Assembly (NCBI GenBank): GCA_015680685.1
Contig: MNCI01011084.1
Location: 34,900-98,899 of the forward strand
Length of the DNA: 64,000 nt
From: Gnetum montanum
Taxonomy: Eukaryota; Streptophyta; Gnetopsida; Gnetales; Gnetaceae
Direction: 5' to 3'
Made by a program: the position numbers and the translations under genes
Shown: piece by piece, positions 37,124 to 49,581 of the stretch
How positions within the stretch are numbered: position 1 is the first letter of the stretch
Layout: every line of letters starts with the position of its first letter
Notes under the pieces: model-generated
Told to the model about the DNA's origin: nothing
Databases searched by the model: none
The model's input: only the letters and a program-made list of their open reading frames with translations

Positions 37124-37558
37124 ATGGAGTTTGAGAGAGCAATGAGAAAGCCTTTTATTTCATATGTGATGGGATGTTTCCTTGAGCATGTATTGAAGGC
37201 TTATCTAAAGGCCAGATCTTGTGGAACTCCAAAAGAGTGTTCTTTTATGGCTTAGTTGTCCGATGAATTTTATTTTCTCACTAGAGGTTTGGATATAGAG
37301 TCCAATGTTTGGGGGCGATATCAAGATTGCTCCAAAGAAGAAGAAAAAGGAGAAGAGAAACCAACCTATGAAGAGTCATCATGGGGATGGGGAGAATATT
37401 TTGTCTCCCGAGAGGAAAATGAAGGGCCTAATGGAGAAGAACAGAAAAGCTCATCTGAAAAAGAAAATGAGAAAAGTGTTGAAGAGAAAGCTCCAGTAGA
37501 TCAAGGTAAGAGCTCCACCAAACTAGAGAGCAATAGAACTACCTTCATCACATCATAG
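37124..37558 (+). pseudogene. Accessory ORF between pol and PPT of element G (one in-frame TAG)
   Basis: ATG at 37124, stop at 37556, 145 codons with a single TAG at 37250. The N-terminal third is mixed and hydrophobic (FISYVMGCFLEHVLKAYLKA); the middle reads LSDEFYFLTRGLDIESNVW; the C-terminal half is acidic (EEEKGEEKPTYEES...SSEKENEKSVEEKAP). An overlapping frame at 37305-37499 is lysine-rich and is probably a shadow. No family recognised. It lies where Tat elements may carry an extra ORF. The continuous frame across the TAG supports a real former gene. Confidence 0.5.
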
Positions 37559-37832
37559 ATTTCCTATGAAACAGTTAGAGAGATGAGGATTCCCACTAGG
37601 GTAACCCTCACAATTCAGTTTCCATCCCAAGAATAGTTGATGAAGGACTTGATAATGTACAGTTTGTTATGTACAGTTTGATTTTTTCTTAGGAATGAGG
37701 TTTTTGTCCCATCACACCTTATGTTAAATGGGAATTTTCCTCAAAAAAAATTTCTTTTTGAATGTAAAAATTCAATGAAAATTTCAAGATGTTTGAGTTT
37801 TGAAATAAGGTTGCACAAGTTTATTTAAGCTT

Positions 37833-37847
37833 TTAAGAGGGCAGAAA
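37833..37847 (+). other. Polypurine tract of element G
   Basis: AAGAGGGCAGAAA directly before TGTTGGC. Confidence 0.7.
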
Positions 37848-40800
37848 TGTTGGCACATTTAGCCATTTCATGCAACAGCAAAGGTAATAAAATACGAATG
37901 AGACATAGAAGATATTCAAATAAAAAATACATGATGGTTGTGTCCTGTTGATATTTTATTGCCAGAGGTTTCCTATGGAAATTCGTTGGGTGAAGATATA
38001 GTGTTTCAACTTTCAAATGATGATATCAAGAAAAGAAAAATTTATCATGCTCCTGTGTGAGGGGAAGATTGAAAGGAAATTGAAAAGCTTTATTGATTAA
38101 AAAGAGCCGACCCCGTTCATGGATACATCAATAAGAAATTAAAATCAACCTTATGGAAGTCACCATTGTAAGATTTCAACAAACGTTTTTACGGTAAAGA
38201 GTAGTTCCAGCCACTGTACGCGTTGGCAAGGTATTTCAAGGAATAAATGAATGAAATTGCTACGGCTAAGATTGTGCCTGCACAAAGTGATAGAGGATGG
38301 AGAACAGCTCAATGAATTCATGGTCGTTTTCTTTGATTAATTTTTCTCCTATTTTCAATTTAACTCCTGTATTTAACGACCCTTGACGAAGTTGCAGACT
38401 ACGTATTGTTTTGTTTCGCCTTCATTTTCTGTGGTTAGAAATTCCACAATAAACATTCAAATACAGCTTAAGCGTCTCCTACTACGACTGATAGAAAAAC
38501 AGTCTAGGAGAATGCCTATTGTTTCATCAAATCACGTTTTAACCAGAGCAGCAAAAGTGCAGAACCGCCAACTGCATGGTGCTTATCACGACACAAGTGG
38601 GCACCAAAAAAAAACACAACCGCCATCACCATGGGCATGGCCAAGTCCCTGAGGGACAAAACCCCTTTGTCGTGGATGCAGCAGCAAAGAAAAAAAATGA
38701 AACCCTCGCCCACACACAGAAACAGAATCGTGTTTTGTTCAAACCCCATCTTCATCTTCAAATCACCCTCTTCTCCAGCACTGTCGCGACAACAGCGAGC
38801 TCTTGTTCTACACGGCAATCCGCATTGGTAGCTGAGGAGTGATTTCACCACCAAATCCTATCCGTTTCTGCACCGCTGTTCTACCACCAAACCCTACCCA
38901 CCTCAGCACTGTTTTCAAACAATTCGGCAAATTTCGTGGTTGTGCGCCATTGGCGAATATAGAAACAAGGTAATTGCTGCAACAAGATTGAAAACAGAAA
39001 CAACATCATAACCGGGAACTGATTTCAAAATTTTAGACGGTGAAAAATGGTAATCAGAAATGTCATTCGCCCCTAGAACCTGTAATTTGAAACAGCAGCC
39101 ATGCCTGATGCCGAAGCATTCGATATTGCATACCAATCCACAGAACGCGGCAACAAAGACACGAAGGCACACTAAGGCAAGTGTATAACCGAATCCGCAA
39201 AGCAAGAGATATTTCAACTGATGCTAGAGTTGCAGTTTAATCTATCGCCGAAACTTACCAATAATTTAATTATTCCAAGTGACAGGCTGAAGACTTACCT
39301 TTAATTATTCCAAGTCTTAAAACATTCTTAAAACATTAATTTTCAAACATTATAATATATATAAGTTACTACTCGTAAAATATTTGTAATATTAATGTTA
39401 AAATATTTGTAAAACATTTGTAATATCACATTACATAAAATATTTATAATTTATAATATTTACAAATATTAATGTTAGCATAAATTCCTCCTAACATGAT
39501 GTATAACTTCCTAACTTCCTAACTACATAACTTCCTCCTAACTAGATGGGTAAATTGTAACCTCCTTACTTGGGAGAAAAGTTAGCTAGGATATTTTGGA
39601 ATGTAACTACCTTATCAACCTTATAAAAAGGCTTCAGGGGTAAGGAGGAAGGGGGCCTGACTTATCACACTTTGGAGGGGTCAATACATCATACTTTAAA
39701 GAAGACCTCACACTTTGGAAGGCTACTAGCTAGCACTTGGGCTCTCACTTGGAGACACACTTTGGATTCAAGGAAGAGCTTGTAAGAAGAAATTATGAAC
39801 AATTTCTTGATGGCTTGCTAAATAAAGGATTTCAGCCTCTTTGTCATGGTTCTGTGAGTTATGTGTTATTTTTATTTTGTTTAAATTGTTTAGCTAGTGG
39901 TTTAGATAGTATCATCCTTGGCAAGTATTTTTGGGATTTTTAGATTACTCTTATTATTATTGTTGCCCGATAGAAAATTTCTATTAAAATTTTTCCATAG
40001 AAGAGCTTGTGTTTGAAAGCCTTAAGAGAATTTTAGTAGTAAATTTCGTTATTGTGCAACGTATAAGAACTACTATTGGGATTGTTGTAAGAGAGCCTCT
40101 GCTTATAGTCATGCTATTGAACGATTCAATAGTCAAGAGGGTTCAGAAAATCTTTGGTATTTTGATGGGACCAGAATAGCTTCTTTTTATCTTTAAAGTG
40201 AATCTTCGTGGTATTTCAATCAGAAATTGTCAAGTCTTTTCAAGGTTCTATTAAATGCAATTGTTGACATCCATTATCTAGCCAAAATGAAGTCTCATAC
40301 GTGGTAGTTTACGCAACAATTTTTTGGTAGCATAGTAGGATTGTCTTGAAGAAATTGCTTATTTGAGCCTTGGAAGTTTGAACAATTCGTAGTTATTGAA
40401 TTTGGGATAGCTTTATTGCGAAGTGTTTACTCGTGTCATTTTACCTTGTTTAAATATTTGAGGTCTACACAAATCTGCTTTCTTTTCTGTCTATTTCCAT
40501 CGAATCTTGCTCTATTTCTAGTTTTCTTGTGGAACTATCTCTTTCTCTGGGGAAAATTAGAAGTAGATTCGCAGAGTTGTGCTCAAATGTTTTTGCAAAA
40601 TTTTATTTGTTACAAGTAGGTATTATAAGGACTGCGTAGACTAGGCAATTGAACAAAATGGGAACTCTCACCAACTCACAGTACTTGGCAAAGTTGGCTG
40701 AATCTCTTTAAGATAAGTCATTTGTAGTTTACACACAATGCAATCATTTCATATTTTACAACCGCACGCCGCAACAACACACACACATACTCACATTAAC

Positions 40801-40911
40801 TACTGAGTCTATTTGGAGGTATCTGGGCCTTGGTGTTGCCAGAGACCAGCAAGCACCTAAATCCTGTTCAAGGACACTCATTGGCGGTCGCGTCCCAAAC
40901 GGTCGCCAACA
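37848..40911 (+). repeat. 3' LTR of element G, 3,064 bp
   Basis: TGTTGGC...GCCAACA gives perfect 7-bp inverted ends. A PPT precedes it, and the copia LTR resumes directly after it with CATGT. A TATA box, TATAAAAAG, is at 39622, so U3 is about 1.8 kb and R-U5 about 1.3 kb. A more GC-rich island lies at 38540-38930. The 5' partner is in the gap, so the LTR start rests on ends and PPT alone. Confidence 0.75.
39622..39630 (+). promoter_or_regulatory. TATA box of element G LTR
   Basis: TATAAAAAG followed by a GC-mixed leader; the only good TATA context in the LTR. Confidence 0.5.
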
Positions 40912-41360
40912 CATGTAGCAAAAATTTCAGTTAAATATCTATTTTGTTTTTGGAGAAATTAGTTCTATAATTTGGTAGATTTTCTAAATCCCAAATTTTC
41001 ACCAGAATGAATGAAGGTAAATGATTAGATTATTGCATCCCCATCAAATAATGATTGGGTATTATATTGGATTTATTTGAAAAATAATGTTTTTGTGAAG
41101 GTTTAATTAAAATTTTAGCATTGATAACTTAAAAATTTTTGAGTTATTATCTTTCAAATTTGCACTACTAGAATTGCTACAATTTCTGATAGATTTGAAA
41201 GAACATAATATAACCTTAGGTTTTGGATATCTTTTATAAGACTTTATTTTTTCAAATTGCAGAGAACTTTTTAAAATTTTCAAAGAAACAAATTTTATTA
41301 GCTAATTCTTTGTGATGTCAAGGTAACAAAGCAATTCTTTTATTGCCTAAAATTCCATCA
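40912..41360 (+). repeat. Right part of the 5' LTR of copia element C
   Basis: AGCAAAAATTTCAGTTAAATATC onward aligns with 45821-46110 plus 47080-47229 of the 3' LTR. Ends AAATTCCATCA just before the PBS. The left part is at 32017-32122; element G lies between. Confidence 0.8.
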
Positions 41361-41362
41361 CT

Positions 41363-41374
41363 TGCTATCAAAGC
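41363..41374 (+). other. Primer binding site of copia C (initiator tRNA-Met type)
   Basis: TGCTATCAAAGC, two bases after the LTR end, is a decayed TGGTATCAGAGC, the common plant copia PBS. Confidence 0.75.
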
Positions 41375-41394
41375 TTGAGGTTCAATTACAAAAA

Positions 41395-44300
41395 TGAACA
41401 TAAAATACATAGCTAGATGTTCTATCTTCAATGGCTTTCAAGAATTCAACCTATGGAAAAGGATGATGAAAGGTCTTCTTGAACATAATGGTTATTGAGA
41501 AATAGTTGAAATAGGTTTGAAATTCATCTATGATTTTAAAACTTTCAGTAGATTACAAATGAAAAAATATGAAACAAAAAAAAAAGAATAATAATTTGAC
41601 TCTCATGATGCTATTGGATAGTAACTTATACGTTATTTTTCACAGATATAATCTTCATGCTATTTCCAAAAAGAAGTTTGGAATAATCTCTAATTAGAAT
41701 AAAAGGAAAGCTTAGAAAATCAACAATTACAGCAACTAATCTACAAATAGAAATTCAATATCCTAGAAATTAGAAGAAATAAAAGTATCAAAGACTTTTT
41801 TATTAGAATGTGTGACAACTTACAAAACATAGATGAATATGGCTATGGATATACCAAAAAAAAAATATTTGGAAATTTTTTCAAGCTCTTTATATAGATT
41901 CAAGATTTGAAAATATGATGAAAAATGTTACTCTTTCAAAGAACCTCAACATGCTTAGTATCAATGAATTAGCTTCTCAAGTTAAGACCCTATAAATTAT
42001 GAAGAATAAAAAATAACTTTGTAAATATAATCATGTCTACATAACTAACCAAAGAGGAAGAGGTAAGCAAGGAAGGTTCAAGAAGAGATGAAGATTCAAT
42101 TATCAAAATAGAGATTATGGAACAAACTCAAAAGAAAATTGTGGACAAAATATAAGAGAAAGAGGAAGAGGTTTAACTATAGGAAGAGATAGATGGAATC
42201 AATCAAGAAAATAAAGATTTGATCAACATGCAATACAATACTATAGCTTCTATAAAATAATAGGCCATACCATTAACCAAGTTTGCACTAGAATTAATTT
42301 TGAAATAATACATTAATAGACTTCATAAATAGAATAAGATACTCCCTCATCATCTCAAAAGAATACTCAAGAAGAAGACCAAGGTAATTATGCAACCTTC
42401 AATTTAATTAAAGAAATAAAGCAAGATTCTTGAATTGTAGATAGTGGGTGCTTCAATCATATGACACCCTACAAAAATGATATTCTAAATTACAAAATAA
42501 ACAATAGTCTTGGAAACATCAAAATTGGAGATAGAAAATACTTAGTCATGGAAGTAATAAGAGATTATGTAGCTAAATCAAACAATGAAGAAAAATTTAG
42601 CATTTCCAATATGTATTATATTCCTAATCTTTCTAGCCATCTCATCTTTATTAGAAAAATCTCTAATGGAGGAAATAGTATTAGTTTTAGGAGTAACTTT
42701 TGTATTATCAACAAACCCAATGGTGAAGAAATTGTGAAATTCAAAGCTTTGAATAATAGAATATATTTCCTTGGATGTGACTATTTAAATGAAAAAATGG
42801 GATACCATATGCAACCATACTACTCAATAAAAGCATTCCTCACAAAAAAAAAGCCAATTAAATGGTAAATTAATATGAAGTCAAGAAAAAGGATAATGAG
42901 GATTTTAGTAAGTCCAAATTTTAGCATAGAAGGCTTGATCATTCCTCATATTACAAAATTAAAAGAATGATTAAATATGAAAAAGCTATAGTAATGAAAA
43001 TTTCAGATATTCCTCAAGGAAAATGTGAGACTTGAATACAATAAAAGCAACCCAATTCTCACAACTCTCACATGTTAAAGAAGGAAAAACCATTTGATCC
43101 TCTACACATGAATCTTGTTAGACCAATGCCCACTATTTAAATATGAGGAGAAAATTATTTCATGGTCATAGTAGATGACTACTCANCAATCAAATTAGAC
43201 AAAGGAGATGAATTCATAAATAAATAATTTAACAAGTACTATAAAGAAAATGATATCTTTTATTAGACCACATATGGATATAGCCCACAATCAAACAAAT
43301 TAGCTAAAAGAAAGAATATATAAATATAAGACATGACAAGGTGCTTACTAAAGCATGTCTCACTACCTAAACACTATTAGAGTACAATCATAATTTCCTA
43401 TTATTATATTTCTAATTGAATCATCACCAAAAGAAATGAAGATAGATCTTCATATGATGTTATGTACAACAAAATTCCTAATCTAAGTCACACTAGAATA
43501 TTTGGAGGTTAGTGCTATGTAAAGACCCCAAAATAATTCATTGAAAAACTTGAAGATAAAGAAAAGAAATGCATCTTTCTTGGTTATGATTGTCACACCA
43601 GTGGTGCTACAACCTTAGAAATTAGAAATGACATGTTTGAAAAGTTATCATATTTTATGAGACAAAGTTTAGTACAAGTGATTTTTTCAAACATCAAGAG
43701 AAATTAGACACATATCAAAGTTCACAACCTTGGGTTCAAAGAGATCATCCTTGCACTTAAATGATAAACATAAATTTTAAAAGAACTACAAGATCTCACA
43801 ATATTACAAATATTGCATATTCAACAATCTTATGTAAACCAGCCAATGTTAAGGAAGTCATGAAATTAAAATTCTAGAAAGAAGCCATGAATAAATAGTA
43901 CAATGTCATCCTAAGAAATCACACATGTAAATTAGTGGATAAACCAAAAGATAAAATGATTATTGATTGTAAGTGACTATATAAAAAAAAGTACAATAAG
44001 AAAGGATATGTCACAACACACAAAGCAAGAATTGTGAAAAGAGGATTAAAACAAAAGAAACCTAATAACTATGAAGAAATATTTGATCAGTGGCTAGATT
44101 TAAAACCATCAAGATCATTCTCTCCATATTAGTACATAAATGTATAAAGGTTTAAAACGTGGATGTAAACTCAACTTTTCTAAGTAGATACATCACAAAA
44201 GATGTATACATCCACTAGCTTGAAGGTTATTTTATCAAAGAAAAAGAGAACAAAGTGTACAATCTCAACAAAGATCTATATGGCCTAAATCAAGAATCCA

Positions 44301-45327
44301 AGGCTTAGTTCCATAGAATTAATGACTATCTCACTAGAAAGAATTATCAAAATTCCATGTTTGAACCAATAATATATTTCAAGAAGGAAGGAGATGAATT
44401 CATCATCATATCACTATATGTAGATGAAATTATCTTTATTGCTACTAATAAAAGATTAGTAGAAGATTTCAAACTAATATCAAAACTAAATTTGAAATGA
44501 AGGACCTTGAAGAACTCAAATACCTTCTATGAATTGAAGTAAATGAGGGTAAGAAGGAAATGAACATTCATCAAACCAAATAGACAAATTTCATCATTGA
44601 AAATTTCAATCTAATAAATGCGAAGTTAGTTATCAATCCTTTTCCATACAGTTTAAAGTTAATCATCAAGGATAAAACTCCTATCATTGATGCAACCATG
44701 TATAAAATCATGATTGGATCACTTTAGTTTCTATGCCATACTAGACGAGATTTATAATATGTAACATTATGCTTTTCTAGATTCATGTAAGAGCCAAGAA
44801 AATCTCACATGTAAGCACTGTTGCATGTTCTCAAGTATGTAAAAGGAACTTGAAACTTTGGGATCCAATTCAATAAAGAAAATAATAAGCTTCATGCATA
44901 TTTAGATGTTAATTGAGCAAGAGAAAATGATAAAGTAAATCCACATTAAAAGATCTTATTATGTATGGAAAAAATCCAATGTACTTGAAAGTAAAGAAAT
45001 AAACATCCGTTAGCTTATCCACTTATGAAGAAGAATTTATTACCATGGCTAAATGCCATAAACACATACTTTGACTAAATAAACTTTTCTCACACTTAGA
45101 ATTCAAAGTTGATCTTCCTTTGAATTTTTATTGTCATAATACAACAACAATTCAACTATCCCAAGACTATGTGCATCACAAAAAATTGAAACACACTAGT
45201 ATCAAGTACTATTTCATTAAGCAAGAAGTGAAAGAAGGATTAAATTCCTTAATAAATCAATAAGAATTCATAGCATGACAAAGAAAGGAAGAAGCAAAGA
45301 TGAAGAATGAAGATTTTCTTCCACTCT
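41395..45327 (+). pseudogene. gag-pol of copia element C, heavily degraded
   Basis: Gag starts at 41395 (IARCSIFNGFQEFNLWKRMM, cf. the F-x-G-x-x-F-x-x-W-K motif of copia gag). A decayed zinc knuckle lies near 42240. The protease motif VDSGCFNHMT at 42436-42466 begins the longest open stretch (to 42868, ending in the pre-integrase region). Integrase is shortened near 43185 (VDDYS then a jump). RT motifs are at 43950-44600 (LYVDEIIFIA at 44415; FEMKDLEELKYLL). RNase H follows to about 45250. Frameshifts and stops are dense, so nothing is functional. One ambiguous base at 43186. Confidence 0.8.
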
Positions 45328-45340
45328 AAGGAGGGATTCT
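45328..45340 (+). other. Polypurine tract of copia C
   Basis: AAGGAGGGATTCT directly before the 3' LTR. Confidence 0.65.
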
Positions 45341-45536
45341 TAGCTTTTTAGAGTAGCAGATGATAATTTTTATTTTTATTATATAATAGATGTTTATTTT
45401 AATAAAATATAAGAAATTTCTATGGGTATTTGTAATGTTTTTTTGGCTCTAATCTACCCATATATTTAATTGTTAAAGTGCTTTTATCATTGAACATATG
45501 TTGTATTAGGTTTAGTAAACTTTGCTCTACTTGTTA

Positions 45537-45561
45537 CATATATATATATATATATATATAT
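45537..45561. repeat. (TA)n microsatellite in the copia LTR
   Basis: About twelve TA units; a shorter TATATATA remains at the same LTR position in copia B. Confidence 0.9.
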
Positions 45562-46110
45562 CCAATGCATACCTTAGAAATTTATATTATGGAATCATCA
45601 ATATAATTTCAGAAAGAATTTGACTATTTCATCATCAATTCATAAATCTTTCATTAATTCATTAATTTATTAACATTACTAATCATTATTTACTCAATCT
45701 TGGAAGTTGAATAATTAGGATTGTGAAAATTTACTATTTTAATTATATCTTGCTTATTTTGCAACATTTTTTAGTGATTATAAATTTATTATAATGCTAC
45801 TATAGGTAGCTTCATGAAGCAAAAATTTCAATTTAATATCTATTATAATTTGGAAGAAATTAGCTCTATAATTTGAGAGATTTCTAAATCCTAGATTTTT
45901 ATAGAAATGAATGATAGTTAATGATTTGATTTTTCTCCATCATTGTACAATTATTCAATGTGATATGAGATTTATTTGAAATATAGAATTTGTGGGAAGG
46001 TGTAGTTAAAATTTTAGTATTCAAAACTTAATAAATTTTTAGTCATCACCTTTCAAAGTTGCACTACCAGAATTGTTGTGAATTTTGATAGATTGAAAAG
46101 AACATATTAT

Positions 46111-47074
46111 TGTTGATCCTTTGGTATATCAAAACCTCAGAGAAAATGAAGAATTTAGAAATGTGATTGTGCTTTTAGTCTTGTAGGATCAATAAGGAAC
46201 ATATTGTGCTAAGACTTTAAAAGAAGAGCTGAGTTAGAATGAAAGCTATGTTAAGATGTCAAAATGAGAGCTAAGAAGAAACAATAAGAGCTAGAATTAA
46301 AATAGAGTCTACGAGCTAAATGAAGATATTCCAAAGACTATCAAGATGTTAAAATGCCATAGCTATGATCCAAAATTCAAAGTTTTCTTGCAAACTAGAT
46401 GTCTCTAATTGACAACAAACATCTACCCTTGAGATAGACATTTATATTCTAGGTAGACATCTCTCCTAAATGGAAGATGACCTCATTTAGATGTCTTAAC
46501 TTTGAATTAGATGTCCAAGCTAGTTGTTTCATAGCTGTTGCAAAAATTCCATAGAGTTTTGGGAAACTCAAAGAGTACAAGACAATGTGGAATTTTTGAG
46601 AAATGTGAAAGCACTATTCATTAAATATAAAACACTTTTTTCTTGATTCTTTTCTTCTTTCTTGTAAGGCATATGGGGTTGATGTGCTTCTTGCAGAGCA
46701 TCTTTGGTGAGCTTGTTAGGACCTTGAGGGGTTGAGTGGTTGCATAGTGAAAAAACACTCTAAAGTGGAGCTCACATTTTGTAAAGGTTTTGGGATCTAT
46801 TAAAGTACATTTTGAACTTGTTGGGACCTTATAGGTTTGAGTGTTCTTTCAACAAGAAAACACTTCGAGTGGAGATCAAATATTGTAAAGGTTGTGGTAT
46901 TCTTAAAACCATATTTTTCTAAGGAATAAAGTTTGAAGGTGTGTAAGGATTCTACCCTTAAAGTGTGGAGGTATCCAAGTTGGGAAACCACATAAAAATC
47001 ATATGGTTTTTGGGTTTTTTGATTATTTTAATTGGAGAAGTTATTCAACCCCCCTTCTAAGTTCTCGACCCTTA
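46111..47074 (+). mobile_element. Probable solo LTR H inside the 3' LTR of copia C
   Basis: Starts TGTTGATCC and ends CAACCCCCCTTCTAAGTTC...CCTTA, a style common in plant copia LTRs. The host LTR aligns on both sides with 41211-41230 (AACATAATATAACC). Flanks ATTAT and AGTAT each differ by one base from the uninterrupted AATAT, so they look like a decayed 5-bp duplication. No internal sequence. Confidence 0.65.
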
Positions 47075-47229
47075 AGTATAACCTCAACTTTTATATAACT
47101 TTTGTATTATTTCCATTTTCCAAATTGTATAGAAATTCTTAATGTTTCAAAAAGTACAAATTTTATTAGTTGATTCTTTATGAATTTAAGGTAACTAAGT
47201 AATTATTTCACAATCTAAAATTCTCTTAA

Positions 47230-48559
47230 CCTTTATACTATCAAAATAGGACAAAATTTATTTGTTCAAGATAGAAATTAATAATAATAGTGGTGTGGAA
47301 ATAATATCAAAAACTAAATTATATCATTAATAATTGAAATATTAGAATGTAAATTATGATCTAATATAATAATATGAGATAGATATGGAAATATAATTCT
47401 AGTAGGCACTAGACTATAATGTAGCATAAATATATGAAACTAGTACTTTCATAATGAAATGTAACATGACCAATATCCAAATGAAATTAGTCTATACCAA
47501 AAATAGGAAAAACATAATACAAGTCCCACAACCAATATCAAATCCATAATTCTAGCTAAACATCTAGAAGATTAAGTCAAAAAATCTTTCTAACATCCAG
47601 AAAGATTAACTCAAAATTTAAGAAAAAATATTTCTGGATGTCAGCAAGGCAAGGCAATAAATTTTCCTTAAGATTTGAACATCTAGAACATAAATGTTTC
47701 TCTTAAGGAAAATTTATTTGGTTTATAATCTTAAAACAATTTGGTAGGATTGGGCATGTTGCACTTTCATGGAAAAAAATAAATCAAAAGGAATCCTAAT
47801 TTCTAAAAAAATATGTTAAAATAATTTTCTAACATGAGTTGGTTTCCAACACTAGCTTTTTAAATATCTCCTATGAGCAAAGTTAATAACTATGTTTAGA
47901 CCCAAGGTAATAACTATGGTTAAGCCTAACTAAAAAGTTTAAGGTTCAAAAGTATAACTACCAAAAGGTTGACTCAAGACCTTCTAAAAGCATAAGTTAG
48001 AAATAAATTAAAACCAAAACAAAATATAAAAACAAGAATATATCAAAGTATATTTTATGCAAATAGAGTGTACCAAACCAAAGTAGTATCCCATGTGTTA
48101 ATGACCTACCTAATGCTTAATACCTACTAACTAAAAGCTCAAATAAAAGAGGTTAGTGTGCATGTACTAAATTTAAAGATAATCTAAAATACTAAAATAT
48201 AAAATATATCACATGGCATAAGTATTAAAATTAATAAAATAAAAATAAAGAAAATGATAAAAATAAATATAATAATATTTAAAAAGTAAGAAGCATAATA
48301 GAACATAGGTCATAAGACATAGTCAATATAAGGAAGGGATAACAAGCATACATATAGGTTATAAAACAAAACATCAAGGGTTTAAATCATAGACTTACCA
48401 AGGAATAAGGAGTATCTTAGATAGGGGTATTATACTCTATATCACAAGTCATGAAGACCTCCTTTTGTTATACCATGAGTCATGGTGGGATCATGGTTGT
48501 TGAAAAAAATAGAGGCATGTTATTTTTAAGTATATCATAACTTAATCACAAGTTGTGGT
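47230..48559. other. No gene recognised
   Basis: Very AT-rich DNA between the two copia copies, with only short open frames. Confidence 0.5.
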
Positions 48560-49257
48560 TGAAGGAATTTTAGGTAGCGAAATAATTATTTGGTTATCTT
48601 AGCTTCGCAAAGAATTAGTTAACAAAATTTATATTTTTGAAAATATTAGTAATTTCTCTAAAATTTTGGAAAAGGAAGTACTACAAAAGATATTTAGAAG
48701 CTAAGATTATATTATGTTCTTTCCAAACTATCAAAAATCACAACAATTCTAGTAGTGAAACTTTGAGAGATGATAACGCAATAGTTGTTAAGCTTCTAAT
48801 CCTAAAATTTCAACTAAACTTCTCATAGATATTCTCTTTTCAATAAATCTAATATCACATAAAATATTTGTGTGATAAGTCATAAATAATCTAATAATTA
48901 ACTATCATTCATTTTGGTAAAAATTTAGGATTCAAAAAATCTACTAAATTATAGAGCTAATGTCATCTAAACTAAAATAGATATTGAACTGAAATTTTGT
49001 CTTCACATAGCCATCCATTCTAGCTTTCTCATAAATCTAGAATAACTAAAAATATTAAAAATGAAAAAGATACGATTGACATAGTGAATGTCCCTAATTT
49101 TGATTGTTCGGCTTCCAAAATTGAATAACTAATGATGAATGATGTTGAAGAATTGATGTGAAATAGTCAAATTCTTACTTAACTTATATTTATTATTCCA
49201 TAATACAAATTTTAAAGAGATGCCTTAGATATATATATGTGTCAAGTAGTGAAAATG
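48560..49257 (-). repeat. 3' LTR of copia element B, start deleted
   Basis: Reverse complement aligns with the copia C LTR (e.g. TTAACTATCATTCATTTT against AATGAATGATAGTTAATG) up to TGAAGGAATTTTAGG at 48560. The LTR start and the end of pol are missing: at about 49257 the LTR joins directly to RT sequence. Confidence 0.7.
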
Positions 49258-49581
49258 GCAAAGAACTTCTGACTAGCTTCTTATTCTTTAGACTAAATTT
49301 TTCAATGATGGAATTTACGTATTTAGATTAATAAATCTTCATTCCCTCCTTATCCTGGATTACTTCATTTCCTAAAAAGCATTTGAGTTCTCCAAGATTC
49401 TTCATTTTGAATTCAATTTTTATATCATTCTTGAAATCTTCTACTAGCTTTTTGCTGGTGGAAATATAGATAATGTCATGTGTATATAGTGATATGATGA
49501 TGAATTTATCTTCTTCATTCTTGAAATATAGTGTTAGTTTAGACATGCAATTTTGATAATTCTTTTTGGTGAGATAGTCAT
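49258..49581 (-). pseudogene. Copia B pol, RT part left of the nested element
   Basis: Minus-strand NYQNCMSKLTLYFKNEED, LYTHDIIYIS and KLVEDFKNDIKIEFKMKNLG align with copia C at 44330-44520. The usual Y-V-D-D region reads Y-T-H-D. The gene resumes at 59589 after the element B' insertion. Confidence 0.8.
49577..49581. repeat. Target-site duplication of element B', left copy (GTCAT)
   Basis: Identical to 59589-59593. With one copy removed, the copia reading GATAGTCATTAATTCT matches copia C (reverse complement near 44320). Confidence 0.92.

Larger units (their letters stand above)
32712..40911 (+). mobile_element. Element G: Tat-like gypsy element with extra RNase H upstream of RT, left part in gap
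   Basis: Contains pol (32712-36758), an accessory ORF (37124-37558), PPT and a 3,064-bp 3' LTR. It sits inside the 5' LTR of copia C: right of its LTR end (GCCAACA at 40911) the copia LTR resumes at CATGTAGCAAAAATTTC, matching 45820 onward. The 5' part is missing into the gap. Confidence 0.8.
45341..47229 (+). repeat. 3' LTR of copia C, interrupted by solo LTR H
   Basis: Starts TAGCTTTTTAGAGTAG (TG mutated to TA; compare 32017). About 925 bp once 46111-47074 is removed. The end is placed near 47229 by alignment with 41360; it is blurred by mutation. Confidence 0.75.

Noticed and set aside
37305-37499. Lysine-rich frame within the accessory ORF of element G
   Set aside because: Alternate frame of a GAA/AAG-rich acidic tail; the acidic frame is longer and joins the upstream part.
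38383-38854. Overlapping open frames on both strands in the G LTR
   Set aside because: Explained by higher GC and fewer stops; no domain seen. Kept only as a composition note.
47225-47245. PBS-like TACTATCAAAATAG after the 3' LTR of copia C
   Set aside because: It would imply tandem elements, but the following sequence does not match the copia C leader; probably chance.
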